DNA of 64,000 nt, from the NCBI GenBank assembly GCA_940671915.1, contig CALNVZ010003426.1:41238204-41302203 (forward strand), written 5' to 3'. Made by a program: the position numbers and the translations under genes. Below, piece after piece: positions 47,782 to 61,156 of the stretch (positions are counted from its first letter, which is position 1; every line of letters begins with the position of its first letter). Source of the DNA: Paracentrotus lividus (Eukaryota; Echinodermata; Echinoidea; Camarodonta; Echinidae). The notes beneath the pieces are model-generated. The model searched no databases, was not told the origin of the DNA, and worked only from the letters and a program-made list of their open reading frames with translations.

Positions 47782-50700
47782 GTAAGTAACCATGCACGTA
47801 ACCTAGGGGATTGGGGCCATGGGACCCGGGATAGGCGCTAAGGGGCGCCGAAAAAGGAAGGGAAAAACAGAGCAAGAGAATCAAGGGAAAGAAAAAAAAT
47901 CAGAAAAGGGAAAAAGAGGGGGAAAAAAGAAACAAAAAAGGTACAAAATATTTAGGGGCACCAATTCTATTTATAATTTAGGGGGTGTCGATTTTAACTT
48001 AAACTAAGGTACTCCAAAATCATCTGAAACGTAGGGGCACCAAACTGACCTAAAACTGAAGGGCTCCAATTTGATTTGAAATTAAAAGGGGCACCAAATA
48101 GACGTTGAATTAGGGGCGCCAACTTGATATAAAACTTTGGGGCGCTAAATTGACCTGGAACTAAGGGGGCTTAAATTCAATGCCCTTTTTGGGGCTCGCA
48201 TCTTTATATAAAAAAAAAAAAGATTATCAATAGATATATCCCGAAGAATATCTTAAACGATGAAGTCGTTGTATGTTTACTGGTTATTAATAAAATCTGT
48301 TTACAATGGCTCTTTTCCAATTATTTGATGGACAAATTACAGCTAACGCTCAGATGATATAATGATGAGAACTTAAGCAAATATGTTTACCACATTGAGA
48401 GATTAAACTTAGGGTGCTATCTCACTTCGCGGAGACGTCTCCGCGACAGAATATAAATTTTCGTCTGCGCGAAGGATAAATAGTATTAGAGACGTTTCCG
48501 AGACGTCTCCGCGACAATTTATGAAACAAAATCCGTGTCCGAAATTCAGGAGACGTCTCTAATACTATTTATCCGTCGCAGAGACGAAATATCTATTCTG
48601 TCGCGAGGAAGTCTCTGCGAAGTGAGATAGCACCCTTAGGGTGGTATCTCACTTCGCGGATACGTCTCCGAGACGTCTCTGCGACATTTTTCAAAAACTG
48701 TGACAAAGCAGATATAAAGAACCGTGTAAAAGTTGTATCCTCGACTCATGAAACGTCTCGGAGATGTCTCCGCGACAAATTTTTGAAACTTGTCGTGGAG
48801 ACGTCTCCGGGACATCTCCGAGACGTCTTCGCGACGTTTCATGAGTCGAGGAAACTAATTTGAGACGGTTCTTTGAAACTTCTTTGACACAGTTTTTAAA
48901 AACTGTCGCGGAGACTTCGCGGAGACGTTTCGGAGACGTCTTTAATACTTTTTATCCGTCGTGGAGACGTCTCCACGAAGTGAGATACCACCCTAAGAAC
49001 ACCAAAGGAGCATGCTCGTTTGGTCTCGATATATACACTGAAATAGTCAGTTTTTAGCCACATGTGTTCTGGGTTTTTTTTATAAACATATCTTGAAAAA
49101 TTATTTTGATAATTTTATTTAATTGCACAGAGGGGGAGACGGTTGCACAACAAACAGTGAAATGATTATAAACAAACAATATTTTTTCATTAATCCATAA
49201 AATTATTCTTCATATTTCTTTTATTTATCTACATGTTTATTGGTAACTATTTTCTATCAATAGTATTTTATTCCTTTCGTGGATTAAATATTTTTTCAGG
49301 CTCTTTCCAGATTTTACATGGAGATGATGCAGGTATTTCGCAACCCACTCTTTCTAGAATCATAGCAAATGTATCAACCCAGATAGCACGCTGGCGACCG
49401 AGGTAAGCTTAATAATCGGGATAATAATGGATCTGGTAGAATGGAAGTTCAAATGAACAATGCTACCAAGGCGTAGATAAGGGGCCGGTGGGCCCGCCCC
49501 CTCGCAGCCCCCCCCCCCCCTCCTCCAAAAAAAAAATAATAATAAAAAAAAATAGAATAATAAAGGGGTAGAAAAAAGGGGGGAAATGGACGAACGGCCC
49601 GATTTACCAAATGACTCTCACTCCTATGGCCGTTACTTGGGTGTACCAAAATCTGAAATTCTAATAGCCCCTCCCCCATCAAATCCTGGATCCGACACTG
49701 ATATAAGTTAATAGAATTGCACTACCAGACGATCATTTAATATGGACGTAACTTTATGCCCGATGTTCGCGAAATTTGTTTTTGATGTGCAGGATTGAAA
49801 GTCTAAAGTCAGCAAGCTGAACGAGATGAAAAATTAAAGAAAATCTGACCAAGGCCCCCTCATTCTTACCCAAGGAAACATGTTCATGATGTTCCACATT
49901 GGTTTGGATATTTCAGAGGTGGCGGAACCGGGGGGGGGGGGGCACGGGGGCACTGTTACCCTCACTTTTTCATCCAACCCAAAAAGTGCCCCTTTTCTTA
50001 CCTAATAGAAAAAAAATTATACTAAAAAGGGGCACTTTTTGGATAAAAAACGTGGAGTTACTCCATTGTCTTTTAAACTTTTCGGCTCGCGCTTCGCGCT
50101 CGCGGATACTTAATAAAATCTATAATGCACACTAAACACCAAGTTTCAACTCGCGCTGCGCGCTCGTGGATACTTTATAGAGTCTATATGCACAATTAAC
50201 TGCAATTTTAATCTTGAGCTACGTGATCTCGGATATTTAACAAGGTATATGATGCACATTTAACTCCAATTTTGAGCTCAACATTTTCGTCTCGCGCTTC
50301 GCGCTCGCCAATACTAAATAGGTTATATAATGTACAATTAACTCAAATTTTCAGCTAAAAACAATTCAGCTCGCGCTTTGCGCTCGCGGATACCAAATAG
50401 GATATAGATGCACAATTATCTTTCAGTTTCAATTTAGTTTGTTCCATATTCCGATCAAACAATAATAACAACAAAAATTATGTCATATCAGTACAATAAA
50501 TTATTTGATGGAATTAATTAGACGAATGAAATTATTGTATATGAAGGAACCTTAATTAATAGCTAACCTCGGTACATTAATTTTCGGCTTGCGCTTCGCG
50601 CTCGCATTAAAGCCATTATAATATCAATAAGCACAAATTTAAAGCCAAATTTTCTGCGCACCCCTACTTATCTGAATATTGTTCTCTTTAAGCATCTGGT

Positions 50701-53700
50701 CTCAAGTGCCCGCTTTCCATTGTAATCGTCAACTTTGAAATTCGTTCGTTTCGCCGCCCATGGGATATTCTCTTCGAAAGTATGAATTACATAAAAAAAT
50801 TACATAGTATCAAATAGTTTGCAATATGTAACAAGTTATTCTTACTTTTTATGGATAAAGTAGGATTTAAAAGTGTACTTGTCGTTTCCAATGCCGTTGT
50901 TGGTCGGGAATGTCAAATACAATTTAAAATGGATTACGCATTAAATTTTAGTCTGATTAAGAAAGAAACATCTTAAATTGTTGTGGTAAATATTGTTGTA
51001 ATCATACAGGTACATCCATTTTCCCAACACTGCTGAAGATGTCAACCGTACGCAAGAGGAGTTTTTTGAGTATTGTCAATTCCCTGGTGTAATCGGGGCA
51101 ATCGATTGTACTCACGTAGGGATACGATGCCCGGGAGGTGTAAATGGTCAGAGATTTCTCAACCGTAAAGGAACTTACTCAATTAATGTGCAGGTACAGA
51201 TTTATTTCCCTTTCATTTATTTTATTTTATTTATTTTTTTTTTTTTGCAGCATTATAAATCATATGTATTAATATTGCTCCTAATATCATCCATTTAATT
51301 TTTTTTTAAGTAGGCAAGGATATGGCAATCCTTTATTATATTTCATTTTTGTAAAAAAATAATAATGATAATAGTTAAATTCATATAGTGCTTAATACCC
51401 ACATTTGTGTTTCTATCAGCTATATTGAAAACAAAAATCTAATAACTTTTCACTTTAATCTTACAAAAACTTTCAAGGCTGTGTGTGACCATCATGGTTT
51501 GTTTACAAACTTGGTTGCAAGATGGGCAGGAGGAACACATGACTCAAGAATATTTCGGGAATCCATGTTGAAAGAAATCCTTGAAAGAGACGCTCATGAA
51601 CCAAAGTGGCTACTCGGGGACAGCGGGTGAGTACATCGTGATTACTCCAGACACTGTGCAGGCGCGTATCCAGGATTTCGCACCCCGGGGGGCCCGACGT
51701 GATTTTGGCGCCCCTGTGGTACTTTTAAAAATATTTCAAATTCGGCGCCACTTAGTTTCAGATCATTTGGGCGCCCTATACGTCTAAGCTCAATTTGGCA
51801 CCCCTAATTTTAAAATCGATTTGACGCCCCCTTAACTTCAATTCAGCGCCCCTAAAAGTTTCAGGTCATTTTGCGCCCGTACATGTAAGCTCAATGTAGC
51901 GCAGCTAATAAGTTGAAGATCAATTTGAAATGCAAAAAAATAAGATAAAATAAGTAAAATAAAATAAAATAAATAATACAAATAAAATATAACGTGAAAT
52001 AAAATAAGTTTAAATGTTTTGATGGCTAGAATCCCATGATGTAAATTCTGGTAAAAGAAGAAAAACATTGGCGTGTGCGGAGAGGGAACGGAAATTTTGA
52101 TGTATTCGAATGATTAGAAAACAGGACAATTTATGCGTTCCTCAGGAACACAATGTACTTATTAATAACTCACTAGGGAAAAAATTATGCGAGCGCGAAG
52201 CGCGAGCGAAAATTTTGCTATGTATATACAAACCAGGAGGCATGGAATTTAAAAATTTTGCTATTCCTAGATAGAGACCATTTTAAAGACCCCTTCTGTT
52301 GTATTTTTTTTAAGTTTTCGGGACCCCTTAGTTTCTGGTAAATTCGGCACCCCTCCCTAAGTTTAAAATAAATTTAGCACCCCTAAGTCTCGGATCAATT
52401 CGGCGCCCCTACATTTGAGCTCAATCTCGTGTCCTTTGATTTAAGATCGATTTGGCGCCCCCTAACTTCAGGTCAAATCGGCGCCTTAAGTCTCAGGTCA
52501 ATTCAGCGCCCCCTAAATTTCAGATGATTTTGGCGCCCCTACATTTGAGCTAAATTTGGCGCCCTTACGTTTAACATCATTTTTGCGCCCCTCTAAGTTT
52601 AAGTTTGATTTGGCGCCCCTAAGTTTAAGGTCGATTTTGCACCCTCTCCTAAATCTAAGGTCGATTTGATGCCCCTAAGTTTAAGATCGATTTGGCGCCC
52701 CACCTATGTTTCAGGTCAATTTAGCACCCCCTCAGCTTCAGGTCAATTTTGCGCCCCACTTAAGTTTCGGGTCAATTTGGCGCCCCCACGTTAAGCTCAT
52801 TTTGGCGCCCCTCTAAAGTTTAATTTCGATTTGGCGCCCCTTAAATTTAAGGTCAATTTAGCGCCGCTAAGTTTCAGGTCTATTTGGTGCCCCTCCTAAA
52901 TCTAAAGTCGATTTGGCGCCCTACCATTGTTGCAGGTCAATTTGGCGCCCCTATGTTTAAGCTGAAGTCGGCGCCCCCTAAATTTAGGGTCAATTTGGCG
53001 CCCTTACTTAGTTTAAGGTTGATTCGGCGCCCACAAGTTTAATATCAATTAGGCGCCCCCTCAGCTTCAGGTCAATTTGGCGCCCCCACCTAAGTTTCGG
53101 GTCAATTTTGCGCCCCTACGTTTAAGCTCAATTTGGCGCCAACGTGGTTTAATGTCGATTTGGCGCCCCCTAAATTTAAGGTCGATTTAGCGCCCCTAAG
53201 TTTAAAGTCAATTTGGCACCCCTTAGTTTACTGTCGATTTGGCGCCCCTAAATTTGTTTAAAGGCGCCCTCTCCCCCTTTTTCCCTTCCTCTCTCTCTCT
53301 CTCTCCCTTTTGTCTTCCTTCCTCTCCCCCTTTTTTCCCTCCTTTTTTTTTTCTTTCCCTCCTTTTTTTCTTTCCCTTTCTCCCTTTTTCCTCCTCTTTT
53401 TGGCGCCCCCCTGCGGGCCCCCCGGGGGGCCCGGGCCCATAAAGCCCCCCCCCCAGAATACGCGCATGCTGTGTAGAGTTTCTCAAAATTAAAGAGAGAA
53501 AAATCCAAATTTGATATAATTTTCTCGCACAATTTCCTCAATGAGATACATATATGAAAATGACACTCTGCTTCATGATTAGAAATTAAGCATCAATAGT
53601 CAGGTGCGGATCAAGGGGTGAGCAGACCCCCCCCCCCCCAGAAAAAAAAAGACAAGGGGAAAAAAAGAAGGGAAAATGAACGAGCGATCTAATTGACCAA

Positions 53701-55149
53701 CTGTATCTTACCCATATGGCCGATAGTTGATGACCTTCTCGATGGCAGAAAAAAAAATCTATTTACCCACCCACCCACCCACCAACCGCCCCCACCCCAT
53801 TATCGCAAGGGGTGATCGTTCGCCTACAATCTATAAAATGTTATTCAAAAAATATGGGTGCTGCTCGATGTTCCTAAAGTTGATTTGTCTGAAGTGTCGA
53901 TGTTCCCAAGGTTCGTTCGTCTGAATATGAAATAGGGTTCGTTGTTCGGAAGGTTCATTCGTCAGAAAATGAAATAGGGTTCGTTGTTCCGAAGGTTCAT
54001 TCGTTCAAAAAGGAATCATGGTTAATTCGTCCAAAAATTGTTGATGATCCCTATTGCATTTTTAGACCAATGAACCTTATTCCAATATCGGACATGTCGG
54101 ATGAACGAATCTTATTTCATTTTGGGACATACGAAAATGAACGTATAGCAAATTTACGTGTTCGGACAGACGAAAATAAGGAACAACGAACCTACGGACC
54201 AAAGAACCTTCGTAATAATGAACGGTAACCAAACACACACACACACATATATATATATACAGGGATAAGATTTCGATTCTGATTAAGAAGCTTTTATTTC
54301 TCATAAAAATATGTACAACATTATATAAGCACAAATAAAACAGCTTCAACAAAATAATGAATAAAAACAAAGTAACTTGGTCAGTTGGTACAAGACGTTT
54401 TTTGATGAGAGCGCGCGCGCGAGCGCGTCGGGGGGGGGGACAAAGTTCTGAAATCAATTTTTTTTTTTTTTGCAACCCACTACCCATAAAATCCTCAATC
54501 CACACTTGTTTATTAGCTATTGAGGCAAAACTATTTAAAAACTAAATTCAGTTATTTTTAACTCTTCGGCTGTAAACAAAATTTCCACACTTTTCAGAAT
54601 ATATATATAACGGCACCTCGTGCAGAAAATAATTAATTAAATATAATGAATGTAGTTTACACGAGTTCAGTTTCACTAATCCAGATCTGCACTACACATT
54701 GGAATTTTAGTCACATAAACATTCAGATAGGATGTTCGTTCACCCCAAAAAAAAAAAAAAAAAAAAAAAATTTACTTTCGTTTTTCCTCATTATCAACAG
54801 TTATCAGTGTCAACCATTCTTGATGACACCGTTACTACACCCTGTAGGGAGGGCACAGGCACTTTACAATCGGGCCCAGATAAAGGGGCGCAATATCATA
54901 GAAAGAACCTTTGGTATGGTTAAGAGGAGGTTTGCCTCTCTTAACAGTTTGAGGTTGAAGTTAGATACAACGTTGGCAACTATAGTGGCAGTTGGGGTTC
55001 TGTGGAACATATCCAGGATGCGTAATGAGCCCGATGTCGAAGGTCTAGGTGAAGTGGAGATGCCGGATGACGACCTCCCTCCTCTCGGAGGATATAACCA
55101 TGCCGGAATCCACCGACGGCAAATGATAATTCAAACTTATTTTGAATAG
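47499..55149 (+). CDS. HARBI1-like PIF/Harbinger transposase, five exons, intact frame
   Basis: DDE nuclease predicted to cut and insert a Harbinger DNA transposon. Exons 47499-47781, 49300-49402, 51010-51193, 51478-51626 and 54801-55149 join in phase, all with GT-AG introns, giving 355 residues; vertebrate HARBI1 is about 350. The ATG at 47499 (MADFLLALAW) is preferred to an in-frame ATG at 47364 because the extra 45 residues look like untranslated sequence. Residues about 86-128 form the helix-turn-helix region (GISQPTLSRIIANV). Acidic residues in the conserved blocks are D161 (GAIDCTH), D212 (THDSRIF), D238 (LGDSGY) and E274 (IIERTFG), with 35 residues between D238 and E274. No stop or frameshift is seen. 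It faces the Myb/SANT gene at 57030-59293. Introns are swollen by nested repeats. It could be an active element or a recently inactivated copy. Confidence 0.92.
47940..48190 (-). repeat. Minisatellite of GGGGCACCAA units (antisense to 51659-53471)
   Basis: About seven ~33-bp units such as GGGGCACCAAACTGACCTAA. In reverse complement they are the TTGGCGCCCCTAAGTTTAGG type seen at 51700-53270. In transposase intron 1. Confidence 0.75.
48412..48635. mobile_element. Harbinger-type MITE, 224 bp, with TTA target duplication
   Basis: Ends GGGTGCTATCTCACTTCGCG and its inverted copy; TTA at 48409-48411 and 48636-48638. Nearly the whole element is an imperfect palindrome of GAGACGTCTCCGCGAC units. It lies in intron 1 of the transposase. 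Confidence 0.85.
48639..48993. mobile_element. Harbinger-type MITE, 355 bp, abutting the previous one
   Basis: It starts GGGTGGTATCTCAC immediately after the shared TTA and ends GTGAGATACCACCC followed by TAA. The centre carries inverted copies of CGACTCATGAAACGTCTC. It sits head to tail with 48412-48635, sharing one TTA. Confidence 0.82.
49300..49402 (+). CDS. Harbinger transposase exon 2
   Basis: Acceptor TTTTTTCAG, donor GTAAGC. It encodes GSFQILHGDDAGISQPTLSR and IIANV, the helix-turn-helix-like segment of DDE_4 family transposases. Confidence 0.9.
49440..49705. repeat. Transposon-derived repeat with C-tract/A-tract
   Basis: A C-tract, then A-tract (49508-49550), then AAATCCTGGATCCGACACTG at the right, which resembles the hAT-like end seen at 18045. 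A left partner (AAGGCGTAGATAAGG at 49468) is only weakly similar. In transposase intron 2. Confidence 0.45.
50078..50610. repeat. Array of GCTCGCGCTTCGCGCTCGC palindromes
   Basis: GC-rich near-palindromes at about 50086, 50149, 50292, 50370 and 50585, most followed by GGATACTWAATA...TATATGCACAATTAA. Spacing is irregular, about 60-215 bp. Single inverted copies occur at 46605 and 52190. In transposase intron 2. Confidence 0.75.
51010..51193 (+). CDS. Harbinger transposase exon 3
   Basis: Acceptor CATACAG, donor GTACAG. It encodes YIHFP, the first catalytic block GVIGAIDCTHVGI (D161), and the NRKGTYSINVQ block. Confidence 0.93.
51478..51626 (+). CDS. Harbinger transposase exon 4
   Basis: Acceptor TTTCAAG, donor GTGAGT. 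It encodes AVCDHHGLFTNLVARWAGG, THDSRIF (D212) and WLLGDSG (D238). Confidence 0.93.
51659..53471. mobile_element. CAG...CTG-ended element made of a ~33-bp GGCGCC minisatellite
   Basis: Ends CAGGCGCGTATCCAGGATTT and CCAGAATACGCGCATGCTG are imperfect inverted repeats. The interior is dozens of diverged ~33-bp units (TTTGGCGCCCCTAAGTTTAA, GGTCGATT), interrupted around 51930-52330 by unrelated AT-rich sequence. A CT-rich tract and GGGCCCCCCGGGGGGCCC palindrome precede the right end. It fills over half of transposase intron 4. Confidence 0.65.
53905..54225. repeat. Fold-back of GGTTCRTTCGTCTGAA-type units
   Basis: GGTTCGTTCGTCTGAATATG, AGGTTCATTCGTCAGAAAAT and AGGGTTCGTTGTTC on the plus strand face GATGAACGAATCTTATTTC, GGACAGACGAAAATAAGGAA and CAACGAACC. 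Followed by a CA/TA microsatellite (54234-54260). Confidence 0.65.
54801..55149 (+). CDS. Harbinger transposase exon 5 (to stop)
   Basis: Acceptor ATCAACAG; the first base completes the glycine of GDSGY. It encodes YQCQPFLMTPLLHP, then RNIIERTFGMVKRRF with E274, and an acidic tail to TAG at 55147. Confidence 0.93.
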
Positions 55150-55328
55150 TCTAAGTCTTAAAGTGCGGCATAAGCTGCAAAACTCATTTTAATATGTTCT
55201 CTAAATCACAAAGAACAGATGATTATGTTCAATTTTCATTAAATGTTAGATAAACCCCATGCACAAGAAAAGAAATGAATGTATTGACAAAATTAATCCT
55301 TACTTTAGCAGGTTTGTTAAATACTTAA

Positions 55329-56533
55329 GGGTGGTATCTCACTTCGCGGAGACATCTCCGCGACGGATAATACGTATAAGAAACATCTCTGATGTCGCGG
55401 AGACTGTTCCGTTACGTCTCCGCGACAGTTTTCAAAAACTGTAACAAAGCACTACCAAAGAACAGTCTCAAAGTAGTTTCCGCGACTCATGAAACATCGC
55501 GGATACGTCTCCGCAACAAATTTCAAAAATTTGTCGCGGAGACGTCTCCGAGACGTTTTCGTGAATCGTAGAAAACTACTTTGAGACGATTCTTTAAAAG
55601 TGCTTTGTTACAGTTTTTGAAAACTGCTGTGGAGACGCCGCGGATAGGTCTCCGCGACATCGGAAGGTCTCTAACAATTTTTATCCGTCGCGGAGACATC
55701 TCCGCGATGGAATCGGGTCTGCGACGGATAAAAAGTATTAAAGACGTTCTTGAGTCTCCGCGGCAGTTTCCAAAAACTGTAACAAAGCACTTTCAAAGAA
55801 CCGTCTCAAAGTAGTTTTCGCGACTCATGAAACGTCTAGGAGACGTCTCCGCGACTATTGTAAAAAAAAAAATTGTCGTTGACATGTCTCCGAGACGTCG
55901 TGGAGATGTCTCCAAGACGTTTCAGGAGTCGCGGAAACTACTTTGAGACAGTTCTTTGAAAGTTCACTCTCAAGATACCGTTTCAACGTAGTTTCCGCGA
56001 CTCATGAAAAGTCGTCGAGACGTCTCCACAACAAGTCTCGAAAATTTGTCGCGGAGACGTCTCCGAGACGTTTCATGAGTTACGGAAACTACTTAGAGAC
56101 GATTCTTTGAAAGTGCTTTGTTACAGTTTTTGAAAACTATCGCGGCGACGTCGCGGACACGTCTCCGCAACATCGGAGACGTTTCTAATATAGTACTTTT
56201 TATCGGTCGCGGAGACAAGACGTCTCCGATGTAGCGGAGATGTCTCCGCGACAGTTTCCAAAAACTTTCAAAGAACCGTTTCAAAGTAGCTTCCGCGACT
56301 CATGAAACGTCGTGGAGACGTCTTCGCGACAAGTTTCAAAAATTTGTCGCGGAGACGTCTCCGAGACTTTTCAGGAGTCGTGGAAACTACTTTGAGACGG
56401 TTCTTTGAAATTTTTTTGTTACAGTTTTTGAAAACTGTCGCGGAGACCCCTCCGCGACGTCTCCGCAAAAACAGAGACGTCTCTAATACATTTTTATCCG
56501 TCGCGGAGACGTCTCCGAAGTGAGATACCACCC
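55329..56533. mobile_element. Harbinger-type MITE, 1.2 kb, array of GGAGACGTCTCC units
   Basis: Inverted ends match those at 48639, flanked by TTAA on both sides. The interior is a series of ~150-200-bp sub-repeats, each with TTTGAGACGGTTCTTTGAAA-like and CTCATGAAACGTC-like segments and the palindrome GGAGACGTCTCC, in alternating orientation. It lies 180 bases after the transposase stop codon. Confidence 0.82.
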
Positions 56534-56866
56534 TTAAGGTGTATCCACTAAAAAGAATGTACACTTTCAAAATGACCGCATAATTTTATAGACATGTATA
56601 CTTGGAAAATTAATTCATAAACCCCAAGGTTTTATCTTTAAAAAAGTAAATTTTCCCGCATCTTTGGTACTATTTAATAACAATATAAATCGGCTAACAA
56701 TGTCGAAATAAACCCAAACTCAAATACAAACATCTATATTATGAAAATTGTTTCCCCTTTAGTTTAAAGTGGGCAGTGCTCATTCACTCGAGCATGAATT
56801 ATTTTCTGGCTTCTTGGTGTATATTATGCAATACATTAAACGTTTCTCGCATAACCTGATGTATTA

Positions 56867-56872
56867 TTTATT
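56867..56872 (-). promoter_or_regulatory. Candidate polyadenylation signal of the Myb/SANT gene
   Basis: TTTATT on the plus strand (AATAAA on the minus) about 160 bases after the stop codon. Position is suitable but unproven in AT-rich DNA. Confidence 0.35.
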
Positions 56873-57029
56873 TAATATTATTTTTTTTTTACTTGGCAGC
56901 CAAATGAGGTGATTAGGCGTATTTGTCTTTGATTTTTGATTTTTGATTTTTTTTTTTTTTTAGGGGGGGTGGGGGGGGAGGGGTGGGCGTGGCACTTCTA
57001 AACACACATGAGAAATACAATTTCTTCCC

Positions 57030-59293
<2,264 letters not shown>

Positions 59294-60455
59294 TTTGTTG
59301 ACAAAAGTCTAACAACATGGCTCAATGAGGCTTTTTCGTGCAAACATTGTCATTGTGCTATGTCAGCCATAACCTGGAACCGCTAAGCTTCTCAAAGAAA
59401 AGATAATCCGTGCTTTGATAAAATACCTCATTAAGCATGGATTGCCTTTTCTTCACAATAAAAGAATTTCCCGCTCCATTTCAAATAAAGCGAGCATACA
59501 CACATACAACATGTACAAATACACACAAAAAGAATGGAAACGAATTCCACCATTCTTCAAAGGTTCATATTATTTATAATTATTTGATAGATGTAGGGAT
59601 TTCGAAAAGTGGATATTGTTAATTAACATTGACGTTTTATTGTTAATGTGTATGGCTCTGTAAACAGTTAAATATTTAAATAGTGGAAAATTTATATTTT
59701 ACCCCTTCCCATAGTATTACAACTATTGCCCCTCCCCAAAAAGAAAAAAAAAAAGAAAAGAAAAGAAAAATAGTAATAAGAAAAAGATTGATGCGCATGC
59801 ACCTAACGTGAGAAAATTTTGCGCATGCATGTGGCGTGATGTTGGAATCAAATTCAACGTTTCATTGCTTTTGGCCAAATATGGACACTTCACATTTATG
59901 AAAGAAAAAAAATCCGTGGAGCTATTTAGGAGATTATTTCAAAAGAATAAAACTACGAACAGATAATTTATGATAGATTGTATATTTAATATATATCTAT
60001 CTCTTGTTTTATATTGTTAGAAAAAATAAATAAACTGCAGCAGCAGGTCAACCACTTAAAATTATGGCAATGCTTTTCTGATCAGAGCAAGTTTCCATCA
60101 GAAAAACACAAAAACAACAAAACAAAACACCCCCCCCCCCGAAAAAACAAACAAACAAACAAACGATTAAGAAAAGCTTGGTCGTATCTTTATTGGGGGA
60201 GTAACGATCCGGATCATAATTGTAGTCAATTAAGCCTGGGTACACCAGAACAGAATCATATGCGAATACACTATTCGAGAGTATTCTGTTCTCCCTCGAA
60301 CCCAGAACGAGCAAAATTCGGGAGGGATTATAGAACATTCATGGAGGGATTCGGCTCGTTTTGAATTGATCAAAACCAGCCGAATACCCTAAAAAATACT
60401 CCCCAATGTATCCCCGCAAAGTGAGATACCACCCGTAGGGATCAGTATGTGCCTT

Positions 60456-60602
60456 AAAGGCCCAGTCCCACTGGCGGGAGGATTAATTGCGCATTAGTTG
60501 CGTATACAAATTTCGTTCATCCGCAACAAAAAACAAAACCAAAAAAAAACAAACCGCAATTCATTCGCAAATCATCCTAAAAAGCCAGTGGGACCGCGCC
60601 TT
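60456..60602. mobile_element. MITE related in form to 44423-44623
   Basis: AAAGGCCCAGTCCCACTGGC at the left, GCCAGTGGGACCGCGCCTTA at the right; flanks TTA and TAA. Lies 21 bases beyond the outer right end of the Harbinger cluster. Confidence 0.75.
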
Positions 60603-60989
60603 AAGGTAAATAATTTATTCAGAGGGAATAAAACCAATGTCCTTTTTCAGATGAAAATTTCCAAGCTTGTTAATTGTTCCCAGCCCAGGCCACTGAATTG
60701 TTAATGAATAGGACGTGATAATGCACAACACTCGGTAGTCAAAGGAGCTGGATAAAGCGGCCGCATACATACAAAAAGATTGTTGCGTCATTATTTCAAT
60801 GGATTTCCGGTTTCATCAAGTGCGTTACAGTGGACTAGAAACTTCCAGCCGTACGGAAGTTGTACACGTTTGGAATGTTTTTTTCGTGCTGGAAGTTTTT
60901 TCTCGTACGGTGCTATTGTTCGATTCTATTGTTAATTGCCGTACAACTCTAAACACCGCAACAGAATACGGGCCGGAGAGTTTTATTGA

Positions 60990-61154
60990 CAGAGAGATAT
61001 TTGATTTCCAAATCAAATGCAGTTTATTACAAGCATTCCATGCAAGAGCTTTTCTTGAGTCGCATATGTATGAATCTAAATCATCCACTTCTTTAAGATT
61101 GACCCCTTTCCTTGTCTGTAGTGATGCATGATCATGAACTTCATTAAATGTCAT
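60990..61154 (-). pseudogene. Short non-LTR reverse-transcriptase fragment
   Basis: Minus-strand reading contains GVNLKEVDDLDSYI and RKALAWNACNKLHLIWKSN, matching the segment that normally precedes the LLYGSETW block in the same retrotransposon class. The similarity stops near 60990. The expected YLG and following block are missing, so it is a broken remnant. Confidence 0.6.
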
Positions 61155-61156
61155 GT

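Noticed and set aside
53223-53541. K/E/G-rich minus-strand and S/F/P-rich plus-strand frames
   Set aside because: CT-rich tract in the minisatellite element; overlapping frames on both strands in several phases indicate low complexity.
54646-54800. Upstream part of the open frame containing transposase exon 5
   Set aside because: It includes a long A-tract read as lysines and lies before a good acceptor; the spliced model joins exactly into the GDSGY motif.
55581-56570. Several frames with RRFFESxxxQFLKTVAETSRRR on both strands
   Set aside because: Reading of the GGAGACGTCTCC repeat units of the 1.2-kb MITE; the repetition follows the DNA repeats, and both strands give similar frames because the units are palindromic.
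60799-61131. Plus-strand 110-codon frame
   Set aside because: It overlaps the minus-strand reverse-transcriptase fragment, which carries the recognisable motif; the plus-strand product matches nothing I know.
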